Counted from the first letter of the stretch, positions 28,627 to 43,403 are shown. The stretch is DNA of 64,000 bases from Carallia brachiata (GCA_021464245.1 JADCRB010000007.1:62001-126000); one strand, 5' to 3'. Program-made: numbers and translations. Notes: generated by a model from the letters alone, not told the origin.

Positions 28627-30219
28627 TTTTGAAATACTACTCAAGTCATGCAGTAGAAAAACAAAGTTTTTGCCAACAGGATCCAATGGGGCAAAAGAAT
28701 CGAAGCCCATCTATGAGCAGGTCGGTGTGAGAAATGAGATTAGTAACTAGGTGTGGTCTACTTGGTTAAAGTACTATAGACTTTATGTGAGAAATTTTGA
28801 ATTTAGATGTTATTAGATGTAATGTTGCTTGATGCCAAAAGCTACCTGCAGGGTTAAACCTATGCCCGCTGCTAATATTATGCCGCAGGTTTATTCTTTA
28901 ATGACTCGATACCTCTCCTGACAAATAGACACAGTGCCTTTTAGTGTGACAGATTATGCACCATTCTTACCCTCTCATTTTTCTAACTAAAAAAAAAGAA
29001 GAAATGAGATTAGCCAAATTAGCCATCTGCACATCCTGTCACTTCGCATATCTTTTACATATATTCACAATACTTTTTAGTAAAACTGTAAGTATACTAT
29101 TATTTTCTTATTTTGTTATAAGAAAATAGAATGAATAGCAACTGAATCATCGTTTTGCCGCGTGAGACCAATTTCCACAAGCATAGTGAAAAAAACCAGT
29201 TTTAGAGTAGAAAAATTTTACGAGCATCTAACAATGGGAATACTATAAATAAGCAGTGATTTGCATAGTTATATTGCAAAAAATTTATTGCATTTAAACA
29301 AATAAATAAATTATTTAATATTTTTAAATTAATTATATAATTCTCACATTTCTCACAAAACGTTATAACGTAATCTTATGAGAGAGAGAGATCTATGAGA
29401 CGTGCAAACGCAAAATGACGGCGCCCAGGTTTTCCACCAATTAGAATTGCAGTCCCATTAAATGTATACAGAAAATTGGAGATAGAAGAATAACGAGTTG
29501 TAATTAACTGTATTTTCTTTTTTGAAAATATTACGTATATTGAATTTGCGAACCGAGTCATAAACGTAAATAATATGGAAGTATAAAATAATAATATTTA
29601 CGTGTAAGGGAGGAATAAAAAAAGGCAGAAAAGGTGGAAAGGAAAGCGCAATCGTGTATCCACGATCAGTCCCCAGAAACCTAGATAAAAAATGAGAAAT
29701 TTTTGCTAATGCACCACCACCACCAGCTGTAGCGAGAATTACTGAAGAAGGAAAACACCATTGATGGATGGGTATTGGTCCCAGAAGCAAAATATGGAGA
29801 ATCCAAAGATAGAGGAAGGAGGTCTTGATACAGTAGTGTAAAAGAGGGTCAGTGAAAAAGTTGGGTCATTCGGTCGGAGAGATTTCGCTAGAACATTCAA
29901 GATGGATACTCAATTTTCAGGAAATTTTTATTTTGATTCTCTTTTTTAATGGGTATAATTTATTTATAATTTTATATTACAGAACAAGTAGAGTCCACTT
30001 GAATAAAAAAGTTAAAAATAACATTTGAATAATATTAAATTATAAATTAATTTTACTAAAAAAAAAAAGAGTAAAATTAATAAACATTCAATTTTCAATC
30101 CAATTCGTAGCTGCCTAGTAAAAGTACTTCTGTTCCATTCGTAATACTTATTCAAGAATCCTAGTTTCAATTGCCCTGTTCCTATTTTTCATTGTTGCTG
30201 AGGCTCCAATTACTAGATA
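28627..30219. other. Spacer with the distal half of the GST-F promoter
   Basis: The duplicated spacer continues to about 28720. A conserved GST promoter segment lies at about 29395-29465 (GACGTGCAAACGCAAAATG, CAGGTTTTCCACCAATTAGA) but stops there. Its continuation, the as-1 region, resumes only at about 33690. The rest is AT-rich and has no recognisable gene. Confidence 0.55.
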
Positions 30220-31021
30220 CTAGGAATCTGCCTACGATTCGCGCGAGTTGTAAATATTTTTTTAAAATCTTTTTAAATGATAATAATTTTAATTTATTTA
30301 ATTGTAGTTGTAATATTGGTTTATTTTGAATTTAAATTATGTTGGTATTTTAAAATAAACTTTTATACTAAACAACTTGATAATCTATTTAAATTTGAAT
30401 GTTATTCGGTTTTATGGGAGGAGGCGTATGTGATAAATGAGAATAAGAGGAAGAATGAGAGGAATTCGTTCTGGTTATTTGTTTTCTTAAAATATATTTC
30501 TTCAATTTTGAATGATTAGAAGCATCTCTTGGATGTACAATTCTCATGAATTTTGTATTAATGTTGATTTTTCTCGTTGCTCCCTTTGTTAATCGTTTGC
30601 TTCCTGAGCTTGTTGGTGTTGGATTTAATATTCTTCATTACGATGAAAAACTTTTATCTGTGTGTTGATTTTGTTGGAATATTTGTAGTACATATTAAAT
30701 AATTTGTAGAATGACCAATACTTTATTCAATTTTTATTATTTATTGAGAGATCGTTGGTACAAAAGTGATGCCTTATTTTCAAGTAAAGTAAAAGCGAAG
30801 CTTATATAACTCTATTTCTATTGAACATTTTACACAGGTGATTTCAAGTTTTTTAATGTGTTCAATCTCATAATAATATTTATTCCAATGGCAGTTGCCT
30901 GCTTTTTGGCACAGTAAAATCCGCTTAATATGTGTTGTTCAAGTAGTATGAATCAATCTTCTAAACTGATTGCGTAACTCTATTATAAGTAGCTTGGTGT
31001 CATGCATTTTGACTACTGTCC

Positions 31022-31528
31022 TTAAAAACTTTGCTCCTCCATATCCTCAATAGTGATTAATGCTATTCCAGTAGCATATAGATGGTGAGGCGAGAATGTC
31101 ATTGCAGCTTTAGTCAAATAGTGTAGTGCTCTTGTGGACTCTCCTTGGTTGAAAAAGGTGTCTACTCCCAACATATAGCAAGCTTCTTTATCATCGCCTT
31201 CTGCCATTGCTTGTAGTAATCTCTCTCCATGCGGATTGTTGATTGGTACTTTTGCGCACAATGGCGTTAAGTCAACTTGTTGTATGATGCTTGGTGTTTT
31301 TGAAGTGTCGTAAAGAATTCGACAACCGTAATAGATGAATTGGTCAAAAACATTTTTAAAAAGTAATAATATATTAGTCGTGTGGTCAAAGGAATGTGTT
31401 TTTTTATACCTGCTTCTACAGTTAATGTACTCTACCAAAGAGTTATTCACCGTCTTGGAAAGTATATGTTCTACTAATTCTTTTGGTAAGTTTGGTAAGA
31501 TGGCACGTTTTTTATTCTGAGTCGTCAT
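31022..31528 (-). pseudogene. F-box protein gene fragment (At2g35280-like)
   Basis: A 168-codon open frame that starts with an F-box-like motif, LPNLPKELVEHILSKTVNNS. It goes on with a segment typical of a plant F-box group with Sel1-like repeats (GERLLQAMAEGDDKEACYML, then STRALHYLTKAA) and stops after EDMEEQSF. Full-length relatives are longer, with a Cys-rich or second repeat region missing here. The middle looks degraded (THSFDHTTNILLLFKNVFDQ). It probably is a captured gene fragment in the Helitron-like element; whether it is expressed is unknown. Confidence 0.6.
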
Positions 31529-32117
31529 TGTCTATACAAATTCTGGTGAGAAGAATTTCCTTTTCTACTGGGTTGTCTTCCAAGTTTGTTGTTTGCGAAG
31601 AACCGTACCTATAGCAATGTTAAAGGATATTTATGTGAATGTAGAGAAAGACGAACAAATAATAATGGTTATGACAAATTGTAAAATTGAATCTAGAAGG
31701 TAAGAATTCGTCGTGAAACGCTGTTTCTCTGTATATGATGCTTACCTCCAATAGCACAATAAAAGATGATGAGCAGTTCTTTATAAAAATAAAGAATAGC
31801 AAAAAGTATCTTACTCTATTCTTTCTATTTGCTCCTCATTCGTCATGCGTACCAAAAACTTGAAGAAGTTTTGTAAAAACCTATATAAATGTCGAAGTTT
31901 GGAAGCAGGAAGAACAAAGGAGTGTGAAGTTTTGTTTTATTTCTTTTTGTTTGGTTCGATCAGAAATCATTAAGGTAATTTATAATAAAGTGGCAACAGT
32001 GTGTTGGGAGAAAGAGATTGTAATGTAATTAAGTTATTAATGATAATATATTATGATAATAAAGTGAAGATGGCCGTTTTGTCTGATACTTTAGGTGTGG
32101 TATGGTGAGATTCTTTA

Positions 32118-33060
32118 TTTCCCATTGATTTACCGTTACATAAGCCTCAAATTGTGGAAGAATGGTTACCAAAAATTTAAAACATTTAAAATTCAGAATG
32201 TTAACTTGCAAAATTAATGTTAATTTTCAATGGTAATTATTGTGAAAAAATGGTAACAAAAAAAATTTTCAATGGTAATAATTGTGGAAGAATGGTTACA
32301 AAAATTTATTACTGTCAAGCATTCAATTTAGAAACAAATTCGGTTTGCAAATGTAAATGCAATCATCTTTGCAAATGTAAACGGTAATAACTGCAATCAT
32401 CTTTGAAGAAAGCTGAACAATTTTATGAGGGTTTTTTTTTTGTTTTTATAAGAATCGAAGAGGAAAATTGTAAGAATGTAAACGGTAATAATGAAATTAA
32501 TGTTAATTTTCAATGATAATAATTGTGGAAGAATGGTTACAAAAATTTGTTACTATCAAGCATTCAATTTAGAAATAAATTTGGTTTGCAAATGTAATTG
32601 CAATCATTTTTGCAAATGTAAACGGCAATAACTGCAATCATCTTTGAAGAAAGCTGACCAATTTTATGAGGTTGTTTTTTTTTTTAATAAGAATTGAAGA
32701 GTAAAATTGTAAGAATGTAAACGGTAATAATGGAATTAATGTTAATTTTCAATGGTAATAATTGTGAAAGAATGGTCACAAAATTTTTTTTCGAAGTGTG
32801 TAATTTTCAATTATTTCAGTCATTTGTTAGGCTTATGTAACGGTAAATCAATGGGGAAAATGAAATTAATGTTAATTTTCAATGATAATAATTGTGGAAG
32901 AATGATTATAAAAATTTAAAATTCGGAATGTTAACTTGCAAAATTAATGTTAATTTTTAATGGTAATAATTGTAAAAGAATGGTTACAAAAAAATTTTTT
33001 CAATGGTAATAATTGTAAAAAAATGGATAGGTAATAATGACAGATAATAGATTAATGAAC
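32118..33060. repeat. 241-bp tandem repeat with flanking inverted repeat
   Basis: Two full copies of a 241-bp unit (marker TCAAGCATTCAATTTAGAAA at about 32315 and 32556), plus partial copies of the TTAATTTTCAATGGTAATAA motif up to about 33060. A 23-bp perfect inverted repeat (ATTGATTTACCGTTACATAA at about 32122 and its complement at about 32830) brackets the array. Non-coding. Confidence 0.75.
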
Positions 33061-33210
33061 ATGTAGCAAATTATTAAAAAGATAAACAATTTTATGAGGT
33101 TTTTTTTTGCTTTTAAATAGATTGAAGGAAAAAATTATAAGAATGCAAAGTAAAACCTAAAATTAAGGGAAAATTTTTTTTAAGTTTTTTCTTTATACTA
33201 ATTAAATAGA

Positions 33211-33690
33211 TTAATCTGTGTAATGAGACCTACTGCTTCATTTACACGTAGGAAAGACACTAATGCTTATTTAATTGACTTTTTCGGTGGCATGTCTGTA
33301 TACAAGTGGGCTGAATATAATCTTTGGTATGCAAGCTTCTTCGGTACATGTAATTGAACCCTTTCTTTTTATAATCAGACACTTGATTTTTTCATGAAAC
33401 ATAAGTTTTTGTTTATTTTTATTTTTTTTTGCCAGCATTAAATGGATGTTTGGGAGCGCGGTATTGTAACTTGAGGGACAATCACGTATTTGAGACGACT
33501 GGGTGGCTGAGACGACTGGGTGCATGGAAGAAATTGATGGGACCCAAAAGTGCTGTTCCCATGATCCCACCAATAGTTGTTCTCCAACAGGCTAGCCGCC
33601 TTTCCTGAACGAAGAATAAGCGTCAAATTAAAAGAAAATGGGATTGACTACAACGCATCACTCCGCTCCGCTCGTCCCCATTTTCTGTGC
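33211..33690. other. Spacer between Helitron-like element and GST-F promoter
   Basis: Non-coding. A short direct repeat, GAGACGACTGGGTG, occurs twice at about 33492-33525. No gene is recognised. Confidence 0.4.
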
Positions 33691-34914
<1,224 letters not shown>

Positions 34915-36515
34915 AAGGGTCATATGCTGCAACTGCCTTTAGTAGTTTCACGACATCAATGTCTTGGTGTTTTCCCGGTCTGTCTGTCATTTTTTGCATT
35001 CTGTTTTGGCGTGTTAGGATATGTATAAACCTTTGTGTTGTCCCTATAGATGAATAAAATTAACGATTCCATCGCATGGATTCGCTCGTACTATGGATGA
35101 ATTTGATTTTTCATTAAATTATTTTAATGAAGTTAAATATATATCTATATTATATAGTTATTTATAAGAGTGACTTGATAATTTTTATTGAATTTTATAA
35201 ATATATTTTTTTAATAATTTAGTTTAATAACCCTTAAGAACACAATTCTTTTTAATATATTGATAGGTGCCATCCTTTTTTTTTTTTTTCTTTTTTTTTT
35301 TAAAAAAAAAACTTGGCGTTTTGGTTTTAGCTTTGACTGGTTGATGATGGCTTCAGGGGTTGTTCGAAGTTCAATCTCCTACTTCTCCTTTGAAAAGGTT
35401 TTGTTTTTGTTTCGTTTGATACATATAATACTCTCAAACGAAACTTTCAATTTATAAATTATCTATAAAATATCTGTATAAATTTAATTTAATAAATTTA
35501 AAAAATTTGTAAAATTTTTAATTAAATATTAATGAAATTTAAAATGTAGAGAGCTTTTTTATTTTAAGTAAATTTATAATTATTAATATATAATAAAGGT
35601 AATAGAGTTTTTTAATAATTTTTTTAAATCTTTCCAATTTTAGAAGAATTAATTTTAGTGAGTTACACAAAATTAATAAAATTAATCACTTTTTCTCTTA
35701 TTTTTTAAATATTTTTTAAATATAATAATTTATCATTATTTTTTTATTTTTTTTTTCTCTTTCTCTCCCTTTTTTTTCTCTCTCCCAAGTATAGTGTAAG
35801 AGTCGTGTTCATTTTCTAACCTTCCAGCTCAAAAGTCTCGAACATTCAAATTTTTGGGTAAAAAATAAGATTTCACTTTTTATATATTTAAGTTTTTCAA
35901 TCGTTCATCACTTTATTTATTTTTTTTAGATTATCTATTTAAGTGTTTTTGTCACTGTTTTGTGCGTTTCTCTATCAACTGACCATTATCTTCACCACCT
36001 GCTAGTTTGACTTTTTTTGTTATGTCATCTATGACGTCCTCAATTGATGATAATGTGTTAATTTTTCTTTTTCATTTTCGTTTTCTTGCTTTTTTTCTGA
36101 AATTTATTTAACAAATAAAAGGAAAATTTTCGGAAAAAATAAAAAAGAAAAATTCCAGTTTAGGCCAACATCCAAATGAAAAAGACTACAATATAATCGA
36201 TGAGCAAGCCGTACACATGCATAATTTTAGATTATTAAACCTTAAAAATTGTATTAAATTTTATTTTAAAAATTAAATTATTAGATACAATTCAATTAAT
36301 TGTATATTTTTTTCATACTTAATTAAATATATTTACTATTCTTACTTAATTTAAAGAGGGCTACTATATGGCCACACTTAAGGAGACCATATAGTTAATA
36401 TAATAACATCTAATAGTTTATTTATTTTTTAAAATTTAATACACTTTTCACGATTTAACGATTTAGATCTTTGCGTGTCCACAGTGTTTTCACTTATACA
36501 CACATACTTATCTTT
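34915..36515. other. Spacer downstream of GST-F
   Basis: 3' UTR of copy F, then AT-rich spacer. From about 35440 to 36300 it matches 49840-50640 downstream of copy H (shared AAAATATCTGTATAAATTTA, ACTGACCATTATCTT, GATGATAATGTGTTAATTTT), another sign of segmental duplication. A MITE-like right end (CTCTCCCAAGTATAGTGTAAG) lies at about 35784-35804. No gene is seen. Confidence 0.5.
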
Positions 36516-36578
36516 CCCCAATCCAAATATGGAGCGTGGGGCTTGGTAGCTCGATTTCGCATAGGGCATCGTAGTCCT

Positions 36579-37180
36579 CACTCAAGTACGGACACTCTAA
36601 AAATAAGGAGTACTGCACGTCGGCACGGACACGTTTCAGACATATTGTGGACACTTGTCCAATACGGATAGAAGTGTCTGCTAAAAAAATATTTTTGAAA
36701 AAAATTCGCACACGCATGTTAGACATGAGAAGTATAAGTGTCTAAACATGTTACAGACACGTCTGAATATTTTTATAATCATTTTTAGCAAATAAAAAAA
36801 GAAACAAAATTTTAAAAGTTATAATTTAATATTATTATTTGTTAATGACTTTTAAAATTTTTAGACTTTAATTTATTTTTAATTTTAATAAAAAAATTAA
36901 ATTAATTATAAAATTTTATATTTCTATATTAGTATTTCATAACAAATTTATAATATATTTTTTGAATAAAAAATTTTTAAAACTTATAATAATTATCTAA
37001 ATAATTTTTAAATATTTTAAATAAATAAAATTTATAAAATTATTATATATATATAATATATATATAGATATATAATATATATATATATATAGAGTCGTGT
37101 CCAACTTGTATCTGTATTCTAAAATTTTAAATTTAATATATTACCATATCTATATCATATTATATTCGTATCTGTGCTCG
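36579..37180. mobile_element. MITE with CGGACAC repeats
   Basis: About 600 bp inserted in R-block 1. The left end AAGTACGGACACTC with GGCACGGACACGTTTCAGAC mirrors the right end GTATCTGTGCTCGAT. TAGTCCT occurs on both sides (about 36569 and 37186) as a likely part of the target duplication. The centre is AT-rich with a TA microsatellite at about 37042-37092. Blocks 2 and 3 lack it. Confidence 0.6.
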
Positions 37181-37517
37181 ATAAGTAGTCCTTTTACTCA
37201 GCCACCCTCAATCACAATCTCTCCACGGGAATTTGACGGAGAACGGGAGAAGGGTAGCAATCACCATAATCTCCTCCCCCGGCAGTATCACCACTCGCCT
37301 CTTCACCTCCTCCTCCTCCTCCTCCTCTATCTCCGCAGTCTCGGTGGCGGCGACAGTTTAAGCAACGGGAATGAATGATAACCTGGGGAGAAAATTGCTT
37401 ATCCGGTACTCTGTGTAGAGGGGGCAACCGCTTTTGAAGCACACGAAAATGCAAAATTATCTTGAAGACTTAGGTGGTGGTGGTTTCAACGGAGAGGTAT
37501 GGTCAATTAAGCTGAGT

Positions 37518-37985
37518 AGGCTTTAATTTTTATAATTTTTTTAATATTTGAATTGTAAATTTTTTTTAATTTTATTTAAATTTAAAATTTTTCAATGTTT
37601 TATCAAATTAGTTAATATGTTTATAAAAAATAATCAATTCGTTAATCAATAAGTTTAATTTAATAAAAATTATTTAAATCAGTTTAAATATAAGAATTAA
37701 ATATTTTTTTCACAACAAATATATACATTAAGTATTTTTTTAAGCAATAAATATGTCAATTAAATACGCAACATGTGTATTTTTTAATTAAAAAAATATT
37801 TACTTCGTATATCGAACTTTTTTAAAATAATTTTTAAAAATTTAAAATTATTTTTTAATAAATTAATTATTTTTTGTTACTAAATAGATGTATTTAATAA
37901 AAAATTAAAAATTTTGAAACTCAACTAAAAAATTTAAGTTTTATATATAAAAAATAAAAATTTAATACTAAAACAATACATGTCC
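37518..37985. mobile_element. Long-TIR MITE (GGGATAAA family), copy 3, diverged
   Basis: An AT-rich stretch with the internal order of the family (TATCAAATTAGTTAATATG, ATTAAATATTTTTTTCACAA, AATACGCAACATGTGTATTT), but with ends too eroded to define. It lies inside R-block 1 and is absent from block 3. Confidence 0.5.
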
Positions 37986-38110
37986 CAAACAAAAACTATC
38001 ACATCGCAATTAATCTTAAAACTCAACGGCCTTTCGTTCTTATTAATCTTTCGCCTCGTTGTCGCCGCCGCCGCCACCTCCACCACAAAAATCTTGGTCT
38101 CACCTTCTCT

Positions 38111-39243
38111 TTTTCTAACGCCCTGTTTGGGAATTTTTTAAAAGAAAAAAAAAATTTCTATTGATTTTTTTATTTATTTTGTATTAATTCAAATAATTAT
38201 TTCTTATTTTTCTCTAAAAATTATTATTTATTTTTTTATAATTTTTTAATCATTATTTTTTATTAATTATAATATTATTATTACTATATTATTTTTTTAT
38301 TTACTTTCTAACAAAACAAATAAGTTCCAAAAATTTCTCCTTTTTAGGGTTATAGAAACTAAATGTAGATTTTTTTTTTTGCAAAAATTTCATAACAAAA
38401 TGTGAAAATAAAATGTTCGTCATTTAATTTGATAACTTGACAAATGACATGACAATAAATCCAACGTGGCTACAAAACAGTGGAAAAAAAATATTAAGAA
38501 TGAAATAAAAATGAAAGTGTAAAGATAACAAAAAAAAATAAACCAATTAGATTTTAATGGGTGGGAGAATCCAAGCTCATCTATGAGAAAGTCAACCAAT
38601 TAAATAGTAGAATTTAAAAATTTATCCAATGAAACTAATCTAATTGTAAGAAATTAGTATTCTTAAATAATAATAAGTGTAATATTATGTGATCTCAAAT
38701 AAATAATTATATAATTTTATTTAATAGTTTTAATAATTTATTAATTATTTATTTTTTTATAAATTTAATTATTTAATAATTTATATTATTTTATAATTAT
38801 TTTAAAATTACCGAAGTAAAATTATTAAATTTTTTAATAATAAATAATAATACAATCATATTTAAGAGTGACAATTTATTTTTTTAAAATATAAAATCAA
38901 CTATCTAACACTTCTTTGTCTTTTTTTTGAGTAAAAAAAAATATTTATAGGTATATTAATCATAACACTTGTAAATTGAAATTGATATTTATATTATTGT
39001 TATATTTTATTCAACTACCTTCAAAGTAATAAACTCATTATTCGAGTATTATTATACTCGATCGTGACTCCTCTAACGAGTTAAAAATTAGTAGCACATC
39101 GTGCATAGACAAGTTGGTAAGCAAGGAAGGCTATTACCTTTAAAACGTTAACGCTAAAACTCAAACTAAAATCTAACGTGAAAAAAGTACATTAATTTAT
39201 CATTAAACTATTATCTTAAATAATATCTAACATTCCATAACGT
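38111..39243. other. AT-rich spacer with a MITE-like piece
   Basis: A CCCTGTTTGGGAA-type end at about 38122 and an AT-rich stretch to about 38330 resemble 2620-2870 in inverted orientation. The remainder is AT-rich spacer. No gene is seen. Confidence 0.4.
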
Positions 39244-39882
39244 TATGTTTGGAGTGCAAGTTCAGCTGGGGAAAGAAAAGGGAGGTAAAGAAAAGTGCAT
39301 CGAGATTGAGAAAATTCTCTGTTTGGAGAGACGGAGGAATGAAAGTGGGGCGAAAAGGTGGCGAAAATTTTCTCAGGCTGTACCGTACGACCATTCTCTC
39401 CGAATTTGAGAGAAAACTGGAGGAAAGCTTGAATGTACAGTGAAATGACGACAATGCCCTTGTTAAGTCTACAAAGTGAACTAGGGCTTGGCTCTGTTCA
39501 TTGCATCCAATGTCGCTGCCTTAGAGCAGTGGAGCCTTTGTAATTCTTCTGGCAAGTCTATCTCTTCTTCTTCCTTTATAATTTTTTTTGCGTATTCTTT
39601 GTAATTCTAGCAAGTATTTTTTTGGCTTGCACGATTATCTGTGCAAAATTGGGTTTGAGGGCATATTTGTAATTTGTCATATTAAAATTTCTTTCTCTCC
39701 ACTTTCTTCTCATTTCCAAACAAATTATTTTTTTCTCACTACTTTCTTTCATTACCTTTTCTCTAACCACTCCAAACAAAGGGAGAGAAAATTATTTTCT
39801 CTTCTTTCACTATCATTTTCACTATTTTCTTTCTCTCTACTTTTATTTTTTGCCTCTTTTTGCACTCCAAATATAGTGTAAA
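39244..39882. mobile_element. hAT-like MITE (ACTATATTTGGAGTGCAA ends)
   Basis: About 640 bp with inverted ends: ATGTTTGGAGTGCAAG at the left and TTTTTGCACTCCAAATATAG at the right. Inner sequence is rich in TCTCTTTC or GAGAAAG blocks near each end. Right ends of the same type occur at about 35804 and 50163. No coding capacity; the small open frames in it are not convincing. Confidence 0.65.
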
Positions 39883-40425
39883 AGTTTACTTTGAAGTGTC
39901 TAGGAAATTTCTACCTTTCTTTTGGTTTTTTTTTTTTTTTTTTTGGTAAGAGGAAATTTCTACCTTTCTAGAGATTTGTAAGACATGCAGATGCACAATG
40001 ACGGGACCAGATTTTCCACCAATTAGATCTGTACAATATATTTTTTTGGAAAAAAAATTGGCGGCCAGAGAGAGGAGGAAAGAAAAAGTGTCAATAATGC
40101 AACAATAAAGACTATTTCTGCAACAACGTTGATTTTTTCTGCAACAAAAAATAACGTGATAATTTTTATTCCATATTTTATCAATCTTGTTGTAGAAATT
40201 AGTAATACCGTTGTATTATTGACACTTTTTTCTAATTAATTTTTTCTATCCGTACACTCATGCCTTTTTTTTTTTTTGTGTGGTCCTTGTTCAGATTGTT
40301 AGAGGGACTACTTCTACCGCTCAAGAAGTTTAGAATCTGCATTTGATGTTCACTCTTATTATTATTATTATTTTTTATTGATGGACAAATAATTTCGAAG
40401 GACTTTGAAAAAAAAAACCATAACT
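39883..40425. other. Spacer and distal promoter of GST-G
   Basis: Contains the conserved distal promoter segment (about 39980-40035: GTAAGACATGCAGATGC, GATTTTCCACCAATTAGATC) followed by inserted AT-rich sequence and an ATT microsatellite at about 40358-40372. No gene. Confidence 0.45.
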
Positions 40426-41633
<1,208 letters not shown>

Positions 41634-41837
41634 ATGGTCATATGCTGCCATTACCTTTATATAAGTTTTATGAGATCCATGTTTTCTTCTTTTCCCTGTC
41701 TGTTTTTGTGTCCTTTTTTGCATTCTGTTTTGGCGTGTTAGGATATATATAATATTCCTTTAGTATTGTCCCCATAGATGAATAAAATCACGGTTAATTA
41801 CTGAGCATATCTTGAGGTTCTTGTCCTATAGTCTTGC

Positions 41838-42330
41838 TCAATCCAAATAAGGAGCATGGGGCCAGGTAGCTCAATTTCACGGAGAAGATTGTGGTCCTTT
41901 CTAGGCCGCTCCCAATCGCTCGCCACTCAACCCGAATTGACGGAGAACGGGAGAAGGGCAGCCACCACCATAATCTCCTCCGCCAGCAATACCACCACTC
42001 GCCCCTTCACCTCCTCCTCCTCCTCCTCCTCTATCTACGCCATCATGGCGGTGGCGGCGGTCTAACCAATGTGAATGAATGATATTACTCTATCTTAAAC
42101 TAAAGATGAAAAACAAAAACCATGATTACAGTGTAAAAATTGATTGCAATACCCATGTATCATCTACTTTGCAGAAGTATTCTTGACCATGACATCGTAG
42201 TTAATCTTCGAACTCGACTGCCTCTCCTTCTTGTTTATATTCCGCATCGTCCCTGCCGCTGTCGCTGCATCTGAAATCTTGGCTTCTCCTTCTGTTTTTC
42301 TGAAGTTTTTCCTCTTTTGGGGTTATATAA
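41838..42330 (-). repeat. R-block 2 (conserved block after GST-G)
   Basis: Uninterrupted copy of the R-block: CAATCCAAATAAGGAGCATG, then the CGGAGAACGGGAGAAGG and CCTCCT repeat parts, then ATGACATCGTAGTTAATC and CCTTCTTGTTTATATTCC. On the minus strand it keeps a short coding-like run (RNINKKERQSSSKINYDVMV, 42245-42185 region) that copies 1 and 3 share in part. I cannot name the gene; it may be the 5' part of a lost neighbour that was duplicated with the GST. Confidence 0.5.
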
Positions 42331-43190
42331 ATTAAAACTGAGATTTTTCTCTTTTTTTTTGCAAAAATTTCATAACCAAATTAAAAGAAAAAAAGAATTG
42401 CTGCGTGGTCATCCTTTGATTTGATGACTTGACAAATGACATATGGAATAAATCCAACATGACAAGCGAGATCGAAAAGATAACGACAAATTGACGAAAA
42501 ATAGCGCAAAATATTGCCATAAAAATATTAAGAATGTAATAAAAGATCAAAGTGAGTAGAAAAAAAAAAAAAGAAAGAAAATACGAGACTGAAATCTTTT
42601 CTGTTTGTATTTTTTTCCTAATTTTACTAATAGGATCTAATGGGGATTGAGAATCCAAGCCCATCGAGCTAAGCCACTTAGAGTAGCAATTACGGAAATA
42701 TTTTATAGGCACATAATAATTTATGTTGTTAGATAATAAAAAATATATTAAATTAAAAAAAATAAAAAATAAATAAATTATTATATATTAAAAAATTAAC
42801 TGTAAATATCACTAAATACGTTTACATAGTTAAGTTTTAACAATTAAATCATTGCTTTGTCAGAGTTGAACATTGCCCGTTAGATTGGGCTAGCAAACCT
42901 CCGCCGGTCCTAAGACCTTTGTAAAGTCTTGATTTTACTCATCAATGAAATGCAGAGCGATTTATAGTAAACAATTGAATAGTAGTATCTGACAGTAATT
43001 GTAAGAAATTAGTATTTTTAAATAATAATAAACAATAATTCAATTCTATTTAATAGCAACAATTTACTTTTGAATATAAGATTAATTATTTACTAATTCA
43101 TATTATTTTATTTTATTTTATTTTATTATCAAATCATATTATTTTATTTTAAAGTTGCTGAGATATCAATTTTTTTCCAATGGAGAAATT
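42331..43190. other. AT-rich spacer
   Basis: No gene recognised. Contains T and A runs, a TTTTA repeat near 43110-43155 and spacer shared in part with the other GST units (AGGATCTAATGGGGATTGAG at 42631). Confidence 0.4.
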
Positions 43191-43340
43191 TGTAAGACAC
43201 GCAAATGTGCAAAGGTGCCCAGATTATCCGCCAATTAGATCAGTACAACATCGTAAAAAAAAATAAAAATAAAATTAAAAAAAGACCAGTACAACATTCA
43301 CCGTCTGTCGAAGTCACCACTTAGACGTCAATTTTTACTT
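43191..43340 (+). promoter_or_regulatory. Stranded distal promoter of GST-H with altered as-1
   Basis: The GST promoter block is recognisable (GTAAGACACGCAAATGTGC, AGATTATCCGCCAATTAGATC). The as-1 region at 43313-43330 reads GTCACCACTTAGACGTCA, with two extra bases between the cores, so the as-1 spacing is lost. It is now 3.8 kb from the GST-H ATG because two transposons lie between. Confidence 0.65.
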
Positions 43341-43403
43341 GAAAAAATGTTAGTCTGTTGAGAATTTTTATTTTAGATGGTGTATTAGTTGAAATTAAAA
43401 TTA

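Larger units (their letters stand above)
30220..33210 (-). mobile_element. Helitron-like element carrying an F-box fragment
   Basis: A candidate Helitron of about 3.0 kb on the minus strand. Its 5' end reads TCTATTTAATTAGTATAAAG (from 33210 downwards), with A just before the TC; its 3' end reads CCTAG (CTAG at 30220-30223) followed by T, preceded 11-24 bases upstream by a GC-rich weak hairpin (CTCGCGCGAATCGTAGG). Insertion between A and T, TC start, CTRR end and no inverted termini or target duplication fit Helitrons. There is no Rep/helicase, so it would be non-autonomous. Inside lie an F-box gene fragment on the same strand and a 241-bp tandem repeat. The hairpin is imperfect, so the call is moderate. 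Confidence 0.6.
36516..38110 (-). repeat. R-block 1 (conserved block after GST-F), interrupted
   Basis: A block found after copies F, G and H. Here the piece at 36516-36580 (CAATCCAAATATGGAGCGTG) and the piece at 37195-37515 are split by a 0.6-kb transposon, and the last piece (37990-38110) is split off by a MITE. Read on the minus strand, short coding-like stretches appear (ALCEIELPSP and a Gly/Glu-rich CCTCCT repeat). It may be a relic of another gene or an old transposon; I do not recognise it. Confidence 0.55.

Noticed and set aside
29458..29790. 110-codon minus-strand open frame near the broken GST-F promoter
   Set aside because: No domain, low-complexity N and C ends; considered chance.
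32118..33060. Possible CRISPR-like array of repeated motifs
   Set aside because: Plant nuclear DNA with long 241-bp units and no short uniform repeat-spacer pattern.
39249..39881. Short open frames within the 39244-39882 element
   Set aside because: They lie between inverted transposon ends and encode low-complexity Phe/Ser runs.
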